Assembly (NCBI GenBank): GCA_947501695.1
Contig: CANMWO010000001.1
Span: forward strand, 558,001-622,000
Direction of reading: 5' to 3'
Source: an uncultured Sphingomonadaceae bacterium
GTDB taxonomy: Bacteria > Pseudomonadota > Alphaproteobacteria > Sphingomonadales > Sphingomonadaceae
DNA length: 64,000 nt
The notes under the pieces are model-generated. The model searched no databases, was not told where the DNA came from, and worked only from the letters and a program-made list of their open reading frames with translations. Below are positions 63,597 through 64,000 of this stretch, in pieces. The translations under genes and the position numbers were made by a program. How positions within the stretch are numbered: the first letter of the stretch is position 1; every line of letters begins with the position of its first letter.

Positions 63597-64000
63597 ATGC
63601 CGACCGCCCCAGAAATTCCATTAGATATCAAAGAAATGCTGCACGACTGTATTATGTCTGTGTTTTGGCCGAGGCGGAAAATCATAGAGTTTTTCAATAG
63701 TGTTGGATGTCCAGATCGGATTACCGAAGCAGTATGTATTGAAGGTGACAATAGTTTAAGTAGGCATGAAGTTATCGTTGAAGTTTTTTCGCAATTATCA
63801 AAACGAGGCGACGGAGGTTTTCAAATATTTCAATCGATGATCGATCGAATGTCAAACTGGGACTATTTTGACCCCTATTGGTTCGATAAACAAAAAAAAC
63901 TGGATAAGGCCGATTCAAAGCAGCTCATTTCACAATTTAAGTCGGCTGTCGAAAACAGGAATAGAGCAACAATCCGGCAGCGTAAAACTGCCTCTTCTGT
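63597..64000 (+). CDS. N-terminal part of a larger protein, cut by the window edge
   Basis: The frame opens at ATG 63597 and runs past the end of the window without a stop, giving at least 134 residues. The product is helical and includes LSRHEVIVEVFSQLSKRGDG and NWDYFDPYWFDKQKKLDKAD. It resembles, from memory, the N-terminal domain that precedes nuclease or ATPase modules in some defence proteins, but I cannot name it. It belongs to the same AT-rich segment as the HNH gene. Confidence 0.62.
   Translation, partial: MPTAPEIPLDIKEMLHDCIMSVFWPRRKIIEFFNSVGCPDRITEAVCIEGDNSLSRHEVIVEVFSQLSKRGDGGFQIFQSMIDRMSNWDYFDPYWFDKQKKLDKADSKQLISQFKSAVENRNRATIRQRKTASS

Overview
This 64 kb window looks like chromosomal DNA from a marine-type sphingomonad (Alphaproteobacteria, Sphingomonadales; Parasphingorhabdus, Sphingorhabdus or Sphingopyxis are plausible). 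The clues are a SciP-type CtrA regulator, a DUF1013/TrcR protein, DUF1192, several TonB-dependent receptors, a crtY-crtI-crtB carotenoid cluster, MipA/OmpV and DUF2141 proteins, and moderate GC over most of the length. No rRNA, CRISPR array, transposase or integrase was seen. The genus is inferred from gene content, not from a marker gene.

Layout. 0-13 kb is housekeeping: tRNA-Lys, folK, a lipoprotein Cu/Zn superoxide dismutase, a low-molecular-weight phosphatase, a Bax-inhibitor-1 protein, a glutathione transferase, a DUF547/DUF3047 pair (DUF3047 frameshifted), a WYL regulator with a VOC protein, clpA, a quinone oxidoreductase and a NUDIX gene with an in-frame stop. 13-31 kb holds an LpxH-like phosphoesterase coupled to a glycosyltransferase, TrcR, an MBL hydrolase, an acyl-CoA ligase, a Popeye-like cyclic-nucleotide protein divergent from a BCCT-like transporter and a choline-dehydrogenase-type flavoprotein, a TonB receptor behind a double palindrome, a fasciclin lipoprotein and an isoquinoline 1-oxidoreductase-type molybdoenzyme. 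31.5-44 kb is a cobalamin salvage locus: cobU, and divergently a B12 riboswitch followed by twelve genes (btuB, cobD, cobO, btuFCD, cbiB, cobQ, bluB, cobT, cobS, cobC), nearly all overlapping by a few bases. Together they import corrinoids, adenosylate them, make dimethylbenzimidazole and attach the lower ligand; no corrin-ring synthesis genes are present here.

44-58 kb carries a VTT membrane protein, an SDR, a Crp-like regulator, an old-yellow-enzyme homologue, pmbA, cysQ, the carotenoid cluster with a sterol-desaturase-family hydroxylase, sciP and a REC-EAL phosphodiesterase. A TPP riboswitch then precedes thiC.

The most unusual part is the right end. Copies of the 3' end of thiC recur behind the next genes: two or three short ones, and a 71-base diverged copy about 2 kb downstream. 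The GC-rich block between them encodes two small proteins, an alpha-helical protein and a MEST-like alpha/beta hydrolase. Immediately after the last thiC tail, base composition drops sharply and an AT-rich segment begins, with an HNH endonuclease, an unknown protein, a minimal nucleotidyltransferase and a further gene cut by the window edge. I read this as a repeatedly used insertion point behind thiC, next to a candidate defence-type island.
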